Origin: Euperipatoides rowelli
Lineage: Eukaryota > Onychophora > Udeonychophora > Euonychophora > Peripatopsidae
Assembly: GCA_003024985.2 (NCBI GenBank)
Contig: PXIH01S0036458.1
Direction: 5' to 3' (one strand)
DNA length: 12,375 nucleotides
The first letter of the stretch is position 1. Each line of letters starts with the position of its first letter. The notes beneath the pieces are model-generated. The model had not been told where the DNA came from. It did no database searches and worked only from the letters and a program-made list of their open reading frames with translations. The translations under genes and the position numbers were made by a program. Positions 1-7,133 of the stretch are shown in pieces.

Positions 1-297
1 CTTTTTTTTTTTAGCTGACTGGACGTTTTGTTGACTTTTTGTCCGATTTGATAAGCTTTTTTTAGTTGCCTGGATGTTTTGTTGACTGTCTGATTTGATA
101 AGCTTTTTTTATAGTTGACTGAATGTTTTGTTGACTTGTTTAATTTCATAAGCTTTTTTTTCACTTGACTGGACGTTTTTGCTAGCTTTCTGTCTGATAT
201 GATAAGCTTTTTTTTACAGGAGTGGACGTTTTGTTGACTTTGTGTCAGTTGACTGGATGTTTTGTTGACTTTCTGTTTGATTTTATAAGCTTTTTAT
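1..297. repeat. AT-rich minisatellite, ~50-bp unit with a HindIII site
   Basis: Five AAGCTT sites fall at 53, 100, 150, 204 and 287, spaced 47, 50, 54 and 83 bp. Each follows a gataagc-type word and a T run, then a block reading roughly ttgactggacgttttgttga. The last interval is longer because it contains an extra partial copy of that block. Units differ from each other by several substitutions, so this is an old array. It is cut by the window edge, so its full length is unknown. The same unit recurs at 1134-1196 and inverted near 2640-2800. Confidence 0.85.
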
Positions 298-559
298 TTT
301 CTTATTCAATTTTCCTAGGGTGAGGTATCCCCCCCCCCCCTTTTTCCCAGAGGTATGCTTGAAAGAAACACTGGCCACTATAACGCAAGTTGTATCTATT
401 TGTTCTTATTTCATTGTCCAACTTGATCCGTCTTAAATGGGTTGTCAAGCCTCCAGGGAATAAGGGACTTTATTGAATTGTACTTTCATAATATTTATTC
501 TAGGGGAAATGACCATAACTCACTATGCTGGTCAGGAATAGCAAGTCCCACAGTTACAG

Positions 560-585
560 TATTTATTTATTTATTTATTTATTTT
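560..585. repeat. TTTA microsatellite
   Basis: About six and a half perfect tandem TTTA units, continuing into an impure T/A tract to about 600. Confidence 0.9.
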
Positions 586-1017
586 ATTATTTCTTTATTT
601 ACAAGAATATTCTTACCATATTCTTCATGGCAGTCAGAGAGGGTGAATGAACTCCTGACCACCTTACAGCACAAAAAACACACACACAATTTATGCAGTA
701 AACACAAAGGAAAGAACAACCCATATAATACAAAATCATAACCACACCCACCCCATCAATACCAAGACAACGGTTCGTTTTTCATAATGTAATTTTCAAT
801 CTTCTTCTAAAACATGCAATAAATCTCACATCAACACAATCGTTAGGGAGATCATAAGGGTCCATCAAGTCTTTGGTGATCCAACATCTAACCTTGCAAG
901 GCAGTAGGCGAAGAGACAACATGGATTGTCGTTAGTTTGTCTGTGACTGCTTATTCTACATATTTGCTTTTATCCCCTATATCTGGAAAACATTACATTA
1001 TTGTAACATGTGGACAC

Positions 1018-1046
1018 ACTCTTTAGCAGCTAACTCTGCTAAGAGT
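1018..1046. repeat. Short inverted repeat (hairpin)
   Basis: Arms actctttagcag (1018-1029) and ctgctaagagt (1036-1046) are reverse complements apart from one bulged base, with a 6-nt loop. There is no T run after it and no neighbouring gene, so no function is assigned. Confidence 0.6.
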
Positions 1047-1133
1047 ATAAACTCTCTCTATACATTGTAGCCTAGATAGGAGCATAGTCAGAAAATTATT
1101 TTAGATAGAGTCTGGGTTGTATATTTTAAATAA

Positions 1134-1196
1134 ACTTTTTTTTGCTTGTATAGACGTTTTATTTCCTTTTGACAGATTTGATAAGCTTTTTTTTTT
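1134..1196. repeat. Isolated copy of the 1-297 minisatellite unit
   Basis: A T run, then a tagacgttttatt block, a gacagatttgataagc block and another T run match the unit of the array at 1-297 in the same orientation (AAGCTT at 1183-1188). It is followed directly by ten G at 1197-1206. Confidence 0.7.
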
Positions 1197-1240
1197 GGGG
1201 GGGGGGAGTGCTGTTGAGATTTTAAAGCTTAAAATTTTGT

Positions 1241-1278
1241 GGGGGTGGGGGTCCAGACTCACTGGACACCCCTCCCCC
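1241..1278. repeat. G/C-rich near-perfect hairpin
   Basis: Left arm gggggtgggggtccag (1241-1256) and right arm ctggacacccctccccc (1262-1278) pair over about 16 positions with one bulged or mismatched position, around the loop actca. It stands out in otherwise very AT-rich sequence. It may be a relic of a transposon terminal repeat. Confidence 0.7.
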
Positions 1279-1564
1279 TCCCATTAAATATACCTTTGAA
1301 CCTATATCAAATTGATATCATTTATTAATATCTTTAGTTAGGGTTTTTTTTTTTTTTTAATAAAATGCTCCATAAACATTTTTTTAGAATTTTTTTTTTT
1401 CTTGTCAAATAAATGAGCCTAGTCAATGAATAAAGTCAATGAACTCGGCACTATTATATAGGCTGCTGGCCAAGAGCCAACTACAGCATGCCATTAAGAC
1501 AAGAAAAGTTTCTAATATTCCAAATTTTGTATTGTAAGAATTTTATATAGAACTTTGTCAAGCA
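1279..1564. other. AT-rich gene-free stretch
   Basis: No coding frame or repeat is recognised apart from T runs near 1345 and 1388. The last part, from about 1480, may be decayed upstream sequence of the reverse transcriptase fragment that becomes readable at 1565, but the frame there is broken. Confidence 0.5.
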
Positions 1565-1930
1565 ATTACATTTTTGGTTAATTTGCCATTAAATTTATGC
1601 ATTTATCCAGACAGTTGGAAAGAATCCTATCTTGTTCCTATTCCGAAGGTTAAATTAGTTTTAGATCCGACCATGATTAGGCCTATATCAATACTTACGT
1701 CAATTACAAAAATTTGTGAAAAACATATCTTTAACTATTAAACGAAGCTAGAAATTTTATTGATCCTCAAAAATTTGGTTGTCTTCAAAATAGATCCACT
1801 TCACATTATTTAATTTTTTAATTAGATTACATCCTAAAATCACTGGAAAAGAAAAACACAATGGCTGTATCAATACTATCGGATTTTCAAAAAGCATATA
1901 ACGTAAATCATATTTTTATTACAGTGGTGT
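1565..1930 (+). pseudogene. Non-LTR retrotransposon reverse transcriptase, N-terminal half
   Basis: This is the finger and early palm part of a LINE-type reverse transcriptase, which copies the element's RNA at the target site. Seen: one frame from 1565 to 1741 has PDSWKESYLVPIPKVK followed by IRPISIL, the family's usual (Y)RPISLL block. A second frame from 1744, shifted, has DPQKFGCLQNRST and then DFQKAYNVNH, which is motif A with its catalytic aspartate. There is a stop at 1739-1741, a frameshift just after it and one more stop in the second frame (IF*LDY). The frame dissolves after about 1925, before motif B and the YADD-type motif. The motif wording is typical of the CR1/L2/Jockey-like side of non-LTR elements; I cannot fix the clade. 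It runs head-on into the minus-strand fragment at 1960. Confidence 0.85.
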
Positions 1931-1959
1931 TTTTAGACTTATCGGCCACGTTTTATTTG

Positions 1960-2480
1960 TTATAACATTTTTTGTATCACTAAAACATTGGCCACCAGGT
2001 GTAGCAGGCGCAGTGTTCTAGAGACGAAGAGAGCCGAATGATAACGGCAACTCGAGTCCTGTAATGTGTGTTTATCAGTTATGTTAATAAACAAGTGTAT
2101 ATCATCATTAGGAGTATTAGTAATGCTTTCTTCCACATGTATAATAAGTCGTTTTTTAATATTTTTTGTTTTGGAGTTAGCATATTAATTTTGGATAATA
2201 TTGTTTCATATGATAATTTGTTAAAACCTATTATTCTTTAGTAATGCTCCTTATTGTTTTTTTTTTTCAATTTTAGTCTCTAATTTAATGTGGAATTGAT
2301 AAATAATTGAACCGTATTCTATTATAGGAGATAAATAACACTCATAAATAATGTCAAATGCTCTAGGAGTTATATATTTTAAATTTTTCTTAATAAATCC
2401 TTATTTTTTCTTTATATTATTGTCATTTATCAATAGTAATTGATAAACTCCAGAATAAATCATTAAGATTTATTCCTAAT
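1960..2480 (-). pseudogene. Non-LTR retrotransposon ORF2 C-terminal region
   Basis: Read on the minus strand this is the part after the reverse transcriptase palm (thumb and C-terminal tail) of a LINE-type element. Seen: a frame near 2330-2370 gives IYECYLSPIIEYGSIIY, matching the family's PILEYGS block. Then comes a stop, then GFNKLSYETILSKINMLTPK and DLLYMWKK near 2130-2228, matching the conserved 'sYe.RL..L.l..L..RR' tail region. A third frame stays open from about 2160 to a stop at 1960-1962 and includes TNTPNDDIHLFIN, which resembles the tail of such proteins. Frame changes lie in A-rich runs, for example 2149-2158. Weaker similarity (KLGINLNDLFWSLS) extends to about 2480. There is no poly-A tail or tandem 3' repeat at the 1960 end. 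Confidence 0.75.
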
Positions 2481-2639
2481 TTTGTTAGCCTACTTGATTT
2501 GACCATTCACCTTTACAGTTTTTTGTTTATTAATGTTAGATGTTTTGGAACTTGATATGTTTCTATGCTATTTCTACCATCACTTTCTCCTTCCCTTAAT
2601 CTTATCGTGTGGGCCAGCCACCCATGGCATAGCCNCACA
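2481..2639. other. Unassigned sequence ending in an N
   Basis: No gene is supported. The open frame at 2533-3015 crosses the N at 2635 and a short tandem repeat, giving a Lys/Gln/His-rich low-complexity product, so it is not credible as a protein. Confidence 0.5.
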
Positions 2640-2800
2640 ACTAAAAAGAAAACATTCACATAACCAAACAAAAAAATGTTTGCACAACCAAAAAGAAAAA
2701 ACGTTCACACAATTCAAAATAAAAAATGTTAACACAAACAAAAAAAAAATGTTTACACAACCAAAAAAACATGTTCACACACTACAAAAAAAGCTTATCA
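2640..2800 (-). repeat. A-rich minisatellite, ~25-bp unit, related to the 1-297 array
   Basis: About six imperfect units of the type (a)acgttcacacaaccaaaaag. On the minus strand they read gaacgtttttt..ggttgtg, resembling the ttgactggacgtttt block of the first array. At the 2791 end the block carries aagcttatcaaa, the reverse complement of the tttgataagctt word that ends every unit in 1-297. I infer a shortened, inverted derivative of the same family. Confidence 0.65.
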
Positions 2801-3690
2801 AAAAAATTTGTCTCTTAAATTATTTGTCCTCCCATCCCCTCTATAATTTGTTTCTGCAGACACATTTGTCGGTACGCTGCCCTGCTACCCAAGATTTGAT
2901 GGTGGGAAACCACAGTCCACATGAAGCCTTTTCTTGCATAAAAGCATTTTTTATTTTAGCGATTGCAGTACCATTTAGTGTTACTCAACATACATCTATT
3001 TACAAACAAGAATAACTTCTTGAGTTTACTAAAGTTTGCCACATACTGTTCACTGTGACCAATATCAAATTTTTGGTCAATAACTTTTCACAAAGAGGGA
3101 ACACAATACTATGTGTATAAGAACTGTATTGTAAAAAAAAAAATTAGAAAATATATTTTAAATTGTAAATTTTAAAGGATTCATTATGAAGCCACATGTA
3201 AACAATTTATAATTTTTAAAAGATTTAAATAATTAGTATATTATTAATATCTGCTAAAATTATTTTACAAGAATTTTCAGAAAATTATGATATTCAAGAA
3301 GTGATGGTAAATTAATAAACTCTTCTGAACTGTGGCGATTCTTTTAAAGAAACAGAAAATAAAAACTCAATTAAAAAAACAAACTCAAATATTGAGTGTC
3401 AAGGAAATAAGTGAGACCCTGGAGAGCTTACATTTCCAAGAAATGCAACAAGTAAAAATCAATGCTCTCTGTTTAATTTACAGTATGTACTCTGTGGGGG
3501 GGAAAAAAATCAACACTGAAATGAACAAAACAAAAAGCAAGTAATAAACTAAAAAAAAATTGTGTGTTTTGTAAATATTGAAATAAAATTGAATTATTAT
3601 AAAACAATAAATGCATTAAGTAATATTTCTAAAAAAAACTGAATAAATGCAAAGTACTTAAAACCATGCATATCAAATTATAAGAACGTG
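2801..3690. other. AT-rich gene-free stretch
   Basis: Nothing recognisable. Positions 2850-3015 have less biased composition, and a ttgtttctgcag acceptor-like word ends at 2860, but the downstream frame matches nothing I know. The 70-codon frame at 3332-3544 starts at GTG and is Lys/Gln-rich, with a short more protein-like middle (about 3392-3460). I cannot support it as a gene. Confidence 0.5.
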
Positions 3691-3699
3691 ACAAATTTC

Positions 3700-3969
3700 T
3701 TTCTTTACTATAGGGTGGGATTAAAACCAAAATACTTGAAATGGGGAAGGGGTCTTTGTTGTGTTGTGCTCAATAAATACACTTAATTTCCTTAAAGAAA
3801 TTATAACTAACTTTAATAAATAACAATACCCTATTTTGACAGGCAACAAACTACTGTAGGTTTTTACAACTAGATTAACTATAGGCTACAACTAAGTAAA
3901 AGTCTGCATTCTTAGGACTCTGATATTACAACACTGAATGCTTGACTTTTTATTCACCTGCTTATGACA
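3700..3969 (-). mobile_element. Start of a Ty3/Gypsy 3' LTR (far end not located)
   Basis: On the minus strand, directly after the purine tract at 3973-3982, the sequence begins tgtcataagcaggtgaataa. The TGT start, the position behind a polypurine tract and the location past the integrase end are what a Gypsy 3' LTR should show. Only this inner boundary is visible. I could not find a second copy of these bases on the minus strand upstream of the element, so the LTR length and its other end (3700 is a guess) are unverified. Confidence 0.45.
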
Positions 3970-3972
3970 TTA

Positions 3973-3982
3973 TCCTCCCCTT
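3973..3982 (-). other. Polypurine tract of the Gypsy fragment
   Basis: The minus strand reads aaggggagga immediately before tgtcataagc, after the end of the integrase frame (about 4020). In LTR elements such a tract primes plus-strand DNA synthesis and sits right against the 3' LTR. Confidence 0.65.
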
Positions 3983-4652
3983 AAATGTAGGCTTTATTAC
4001 TCCTTCGTTTTATTTGACATTGGGGGTCTTCAGAGATATGTGTATGTTGGTGTCGACAACGTTGTTGTGACTTTTAGCCCTTGTTGTTAACTTGGGTTTG
4101 TTTTTGTGGGCATAACTAGTCTGTGTGGTATTTGCCATAGCCTAATGTCCATCATCAAATTTTACTAAGTAGGTTACCGGTCCATACTTTTCAGTGGATA
4201 GTGCCATCTTCTCAATGTTTTTTTTTTTTTTGGATAAGTTGTGGAATATACACTTTCTCTTTCTGTAAAAGTTCTGAATTTTGTCATTGGGTTTTAGTTG
4301 TATGGGCCTTTCAGTTCTGAATTTTCTGGTGGTTTAGTGAGTTGTAGCCAATTTCATAAATTTCTTCATAGGAAAAGTTTGAATGGTAACTTTACTGCTC
4401 TGGTTAGTGGTGTAGTATGGTATGCAAATAGTAGCTCATATATTTCACTGTGAGGTTTTGAAAGTTGTCCATTTTTGCTTAAAATGTTTTTAGGACTTGT
4501 ATGAATCTCTCAGTGGTCCATTTGATGCCGGATGGAACAGTGGAGGTAAGGACTGGTGTGATGTATGCCATGGTTTTTACAGAATTGAGCAGATTTGGTT
4601 GATGTAAATTGTGTACCATTGCCTGTTACCATGTGTGTAGGTTAGCCAAAAG

Positions 4653-4691
4653 GTGAGAAGTGGTTTCTAATGCATATGTTGTGCAAATGGT
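4653..4691. repeat. 39-bp direct repeat, copy 1 (inside integrase core)
   Basis: Positions 4653-4684 are identical over 32 bp to 5165-5196, and the next 7 bp differ at one base. It lies in the integrase core, between the DAYSKWP and GNGTQF blocks. Confidence 0.9.
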
Positions 4692-5164
4692 GTCTCTAGA
4701 AGTTGTTTCTATTACTTAAGGCCATTTTGAGTATGCATCTACCACCACTAAAAACATGCAACCTTTAACTGGTCCAGCAAAGTCTATATGAATTCACTTC
4801 CATGGTTGGGTAGGTCCCAGGGCTACATGGTTGTTTTGGGTGGATCTTTTGCATGATGTCTACAAGTGTATCAGTCATTAACTTTTTGTTCAATATTTTG
4901 GTCTAATGATGGCCACCAAAAGAGTGAATATGCAAGAATTTTCATTTGTACTATTCCCATGTAGTGTCTATGTAATTCCTAAAGAATAGTGTTTCACAAT
5001 GAGGTAGGATTCCATAGTAAACAGTTTTCTTGTGTAAATATGATATCTTTTCACTTTTGGAGAGGTGTTATTCTTGTAAAGTTGCCTTTTGTGGCCATCC
5101 GTACATAACATTGTGTTATTTTGGAGTGACCTGGGTATTTCCATGTTTTTTTGTTTTGCAATTT

Positions 5165-5203
5165 GTGAGAAGTGGTTTCTAATGCATATGTTGTGCGAAT
5201 GGT
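5165..5203. repeat. 39-bp direct repeat, copy 2 (between RNase H and integrase)
   Basis: Second copy of the segment at 4653-4691, 512 bp away in the same orientation, beginning gtgagaagtggtttctaatg. Flanking bases on both sides do not match, so the duplication is confined to this length. Confidence 0.9.
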
Positions 5204-5245
5204 ATATGTGCAGAAATAATCTTCCATTTGATTGATGAGAAGAAC

Positions 5246-5860
5246 TGATTCATCCCTTTCATCTGTAATATTTGGGCATTGGTAGTTGTGATAAGGTGTC
5301 AGCCTTACAGTTTTCTTTTGATGTTTGGAATTTAATTTGATAAGAGTATGCTGAGAGAATAAGTGCCCATCTTTGCATTCTAACTGTAGCTGAAATAGGA
5401 ATTTGTTTGTTTGATCAAAGATATGTGTTAAGGTTTGTGGTCTGTTAATAGCCTAAATGTGCATCTGAATAGAAATTGTTGAAATTTTTTATGGCGAAGA
5501 GTATTCCTAGTGCTTCCTTGTCAAGTTGTGAGTATTTCTTTTCTACAGCTGTGAAAGTGCAAGAAGAAATGCTACTGGGAATTCTGATCCATCAGGTCCT
5601 ACATGTAAATGTACCACTCCTAGACAACTGGTGAAGTATCCAATGATACTGTTAGTGGTTGATTAGGCTTATAATGTGCTAATAGGTTTGATAAGAAGCT
5701 ACTTTATTTGATATCTAGGAAGGCTTTCTTTGCTATGAACCTCCAAGATCATTTTTTATTTTTACAAAATAATGCATTGAGAGGGTTTAGTATTGTTTCT
5801 AGATTTTCTAAAAAAAATTTGGTAATAGTTGACTAAACCTAAGAANAACAAAGGGATATA
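5246..5860 (-). pseudogene. Ty3/Gypsy end of RT plus RNase H (broken)
   Basis: This part joins the RT connection region to RNase H, which removes the RNA strand during copying. Seen: FLGLVNYY at 5822-5845, the hallmark after the Gypsy RT thumb. The readable frame continues to a stop near 5762. Further down is a clean stretch EKKYSQLDKEALGILFAIKN (about 5490-5545), then FRLLTDHKP (5431-5457, other frame), the conserved TDHKPL block, then ADTLSQLP near 5279-5314, the usual 'ADALSRLP' end of RNase H. Stops and at least two frameshifts separate these. The RT catalytic YVDD region, expected just upstream of FLGLVNYY, is absent. An N at 5846 sits directly at this break. Confidence 0.9.
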
Positions 5861-6004
5861 AAAGCTGATGCAGAGGAGAAAAATAGAAAAAATTAGCCAG
5901 AACCACAAAGAGTAGAGCAAGACAACTATCATAAATTCTAAATCAAACACAAGCAATATGAAGATGAAACTATTATTTCAAAGTTGTCTTTTAATGAAAC
6001 TCAG

Positions 6005-6250
6005 TTAATTACCAGCCTGCCTCTTCATTTCATCACAGTAGTTATCAGATTTCTTATCAAATAATCGCAATTTGGCCGTCTTTTCATCCTTATTGTACAT
6101 CGTCATCATCAAGCCTATCGAGCAGTGCCTCTTCTCATCTTCTAGTTTATGGTTAGCTAACCCTATCTTCAGATGTCCACAAGCCTTCCAATTCCTGTAG
6201 CCGTAAGCTATTAGTATTATACTCTCAATTTTATAGACTTTGATACAAGT
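6005..6250 (-). pseudogene. Unidentified 81-codon stop-free frame, possibly transposase N-terminal remnant
   Basis: On the minus strand the frame is open from 6250 to a TAA at 6005-6007 with no stop in 81 codons. Its composition is ordinary and protein-like (Asp, Glu, Lys, Arg, Cys, His, Trp), unlike the AT-rich surroundings. Seen: YGYRNWKACGHLKIGLANHK, then a second His ten residues later (EKRHCS), and a charged end DKKSDNYCDEMKRQAGN before the stop. A 'G..NWK.....L..H......H' pattern recalls the zinc-binding N-terminal (BED/TTF-like) part of hAT-type transposases and ZMYM-like proteins derived from them; this is a weak resemblance and an inference. There is no ATG at its upstream end; internal Met codons start only half of it. 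It could equally be a terminal exon or a transposon ORF end. It lies just upstream of the minus-strand Gypsy fragment but matches no Gypsy domain I know. Confidence 0.4.
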
Positions 6251-6758
6251 TTATTACCCTCTACCCTCCCCCTTGGCTATGCCCTTATTACCCTTCTTTC
6301 TCTTACTCTCCTCTTTGCTGAGTGTTTTGACTTAATTTGTAATCAGGTGCACGTTTTAAGGGAAATTTGTAACTTTAATTTTCTGGGGAATGGATAGGAT
6401 TATTGTCTTTCTAAGCAAATAAATGTTTGTTTGCTAAATGCGCTGTGTTTGTGTGTAGCACTAACAATTATTCGAAATGCTTTATTTAATTTTTATATAC
6501 AGGTCAGATGTCTCACCTAGCAAGCACGAGATGGGGGTAATATCTGTTCATTTCTATCGGGGCAGGGATAAAAAAAAGGATTACTTCCCCTTTCTCCTCC
6601 TTAATCCTATATCAGCTGGTTTGGGCTGTTATTCTGAAATACATAATCTTCCTCAGGATAGAATAGAGCAAATTAGGGGGGAGGGAAGCTCTATGAGGGG
6701 TATTATGAACAGTCCATTGAAGCTGTAACATCTAGTATATGGCATATAGGGTAAAATT
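6251..6758. other. Non-coding stretch, possible LTR or leader of the plus-strand element
   Basis: If 6759-6777 is a primer site, the 5' LTR of the plus-strand element should end near here. A candidate polyadenylation word aataaatg lies near 6418-6425, followed by a T/G-rich stretch, as in R-U5 regions. No clear TG...CA boundaries and no second LTR copy are visible in the window. The open frame at 6477-6728 begins inside this stretch; part of it (about 6540-6720) has protein-like composition, but I do not recognise it. Confidence 0.3.
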
Positions 6759-6777
6759 TGGCATCCACGGCAGGATT
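6759..6777 (+). other. Candidate tRNA primer binding site
   Basis: The bases tggcatccacggcaggat begin with TGG, the complement of the tRNA CCA end. They then give an acceptor-length block and a GCAGGAT block like the complement of a tRNA T-arm (serine and arginine tRNAs have similar ends). It lies 357 bp upstream of the gag start. The exact tRNA is not identified and the LTR end before it is unclear. Confidence 0.4.
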
Positions 6778-7133
6778 TTCAGACCAATTTAGGCAATCTT
6801 CTGATTACAATTAACTTTATTTAAATAAATCTAGTTAGTTTAAAATTAGTAATATCAAATTCTTCAGATAATTTACTGAAGTAGCGTCAACAAACATTTT
6901 TGTTGCTACGTTACATTAAAAAAATATATATTTAAACGCCATGTTTATGTTCTATTAGTGTAGCTCCGCAGAAAATTATTTTGAGCATTCAAAAAAAAAA
7001 AATTTTAGTCTGCACACACACAGACTATCATGAAAATTGTTTGAAGTACAAAGTATATAAAGCTAGAATTTTTGTGTAAAGAAAGATAGATTTTTTATTA
7101 CAAAAATTTTTGTTATTGGTGTATGCAATAAGT
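6778..7133 (+). other. AT-rich leader between primer site and gag
   Basis: No coding frame. It contains a small imperfect hairpin at 6881-6909 (gtagcgtcaacaaa against tttgttgctac) and an A12 run near 6991. Its position fits the untranslated leader of the LTR element. Confidence 0.4.

Larger units (their letters stand above)
298..1133. other. Gene-free stretch with simple repeats
   Basis: No coding frame can be supported. The stretch has a run of 12 C at 329-340, a TTTA microsatellite at 560-585, a CA-rich patch near 668-690 and a small hairpin at 1018-1046. The open frame at 442-741 starts at a TTG, reads through the microsatellite and has low-complexity composition, so I do not treat it as a gene. 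Part of 640-960 has more balanced composition and may be an old transposon, but I do not recognise it. Confidence 0.6.
4020..5245 (-). pseudogene. Ty3/Gypsy integrase (broken)
   Basis: Integrase inserts the element's DNA copy into the host chromosome. Seen, from the N side: GIVQMKILAYSLFWWP (4872-4957) from the end of the H2C2 zinc region, where the first Cys of the CxxC pair is now a TGA stop (4872-4874). Next is a clean run HIDFAGPV...VVVDAYSKWP (4719-4790) with the first catalytic Asp. Then VTGNGTQF, where the second catalytic Asp codon is GGC, Gly (4621-4623), and ERFIQVLK, where the catalytic Glu is kept (4509-4511), about 36 residues further on as expected for DD35E. The GPY/F module reads GPVTYLVKFDDGH (4145-4183). 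Between these blocks the frame shifts several times, including around a T14 run at 4218-4231. A 39-bp segment of the core is duplicated at 5165-5203. Confidence 0.9.
3964..5860 (-). mobile_element. Ty3/Gypsy retrotransposon fragment: RT end, RNase H, integrase, PPT
   Basis: Domain order on the minus strand is RT connection (5845), RNase H (to about 5283), integrase (about 4957-4145), polypurine tract (3973-3982) and LTR start. That order (RT-RNase H-integrase) is diagnostic of Ty3/Gypsy and excludes Copia. The element is cut at its 5' side near 5855-5860: gag, protease and the RT catalytic core are missing. The upstream sequence 5860-5990 does not translate to RT in any frame. Many frameshifts, a T14 run at 4218-4231 and in-frame stops make it a dead copy. 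Confidence 0.9.

Noticed and set aside
1-297. CRISPR-like array
   Set aside because: Repeats are contiguous and diverged with no unique spacers, and the DNA is eukaryotic in character; it is a minisatellite.
442-741. 99-codon open frame on the plus strand
   Set aside because: It starts at TTG, crosses the TTTA microsatellite and CA-rich sequence, and has no recognisable domain.
1985-2100. Possible solo LTR (tgtagcaggcgc ... aataaacaag)
   Set aside because: It looks LTR-like, but the same bases read on the minus strand as an open tail continuing the LINE C-terminal frame to 1960, and no second copy or target duplication is visible.
2533-3015. 160-codon open frame on the plus strand
   Set aside because: It reads through an N and a ~25-bp tandem repeat; the product is low complexity and matches no family I know.
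3332-3544. 70-codon open frame on the plus strand
   Set aside because: GTG start and Lys/Gln-rich; only a short middle part looks protein-like and nothing supports expression.
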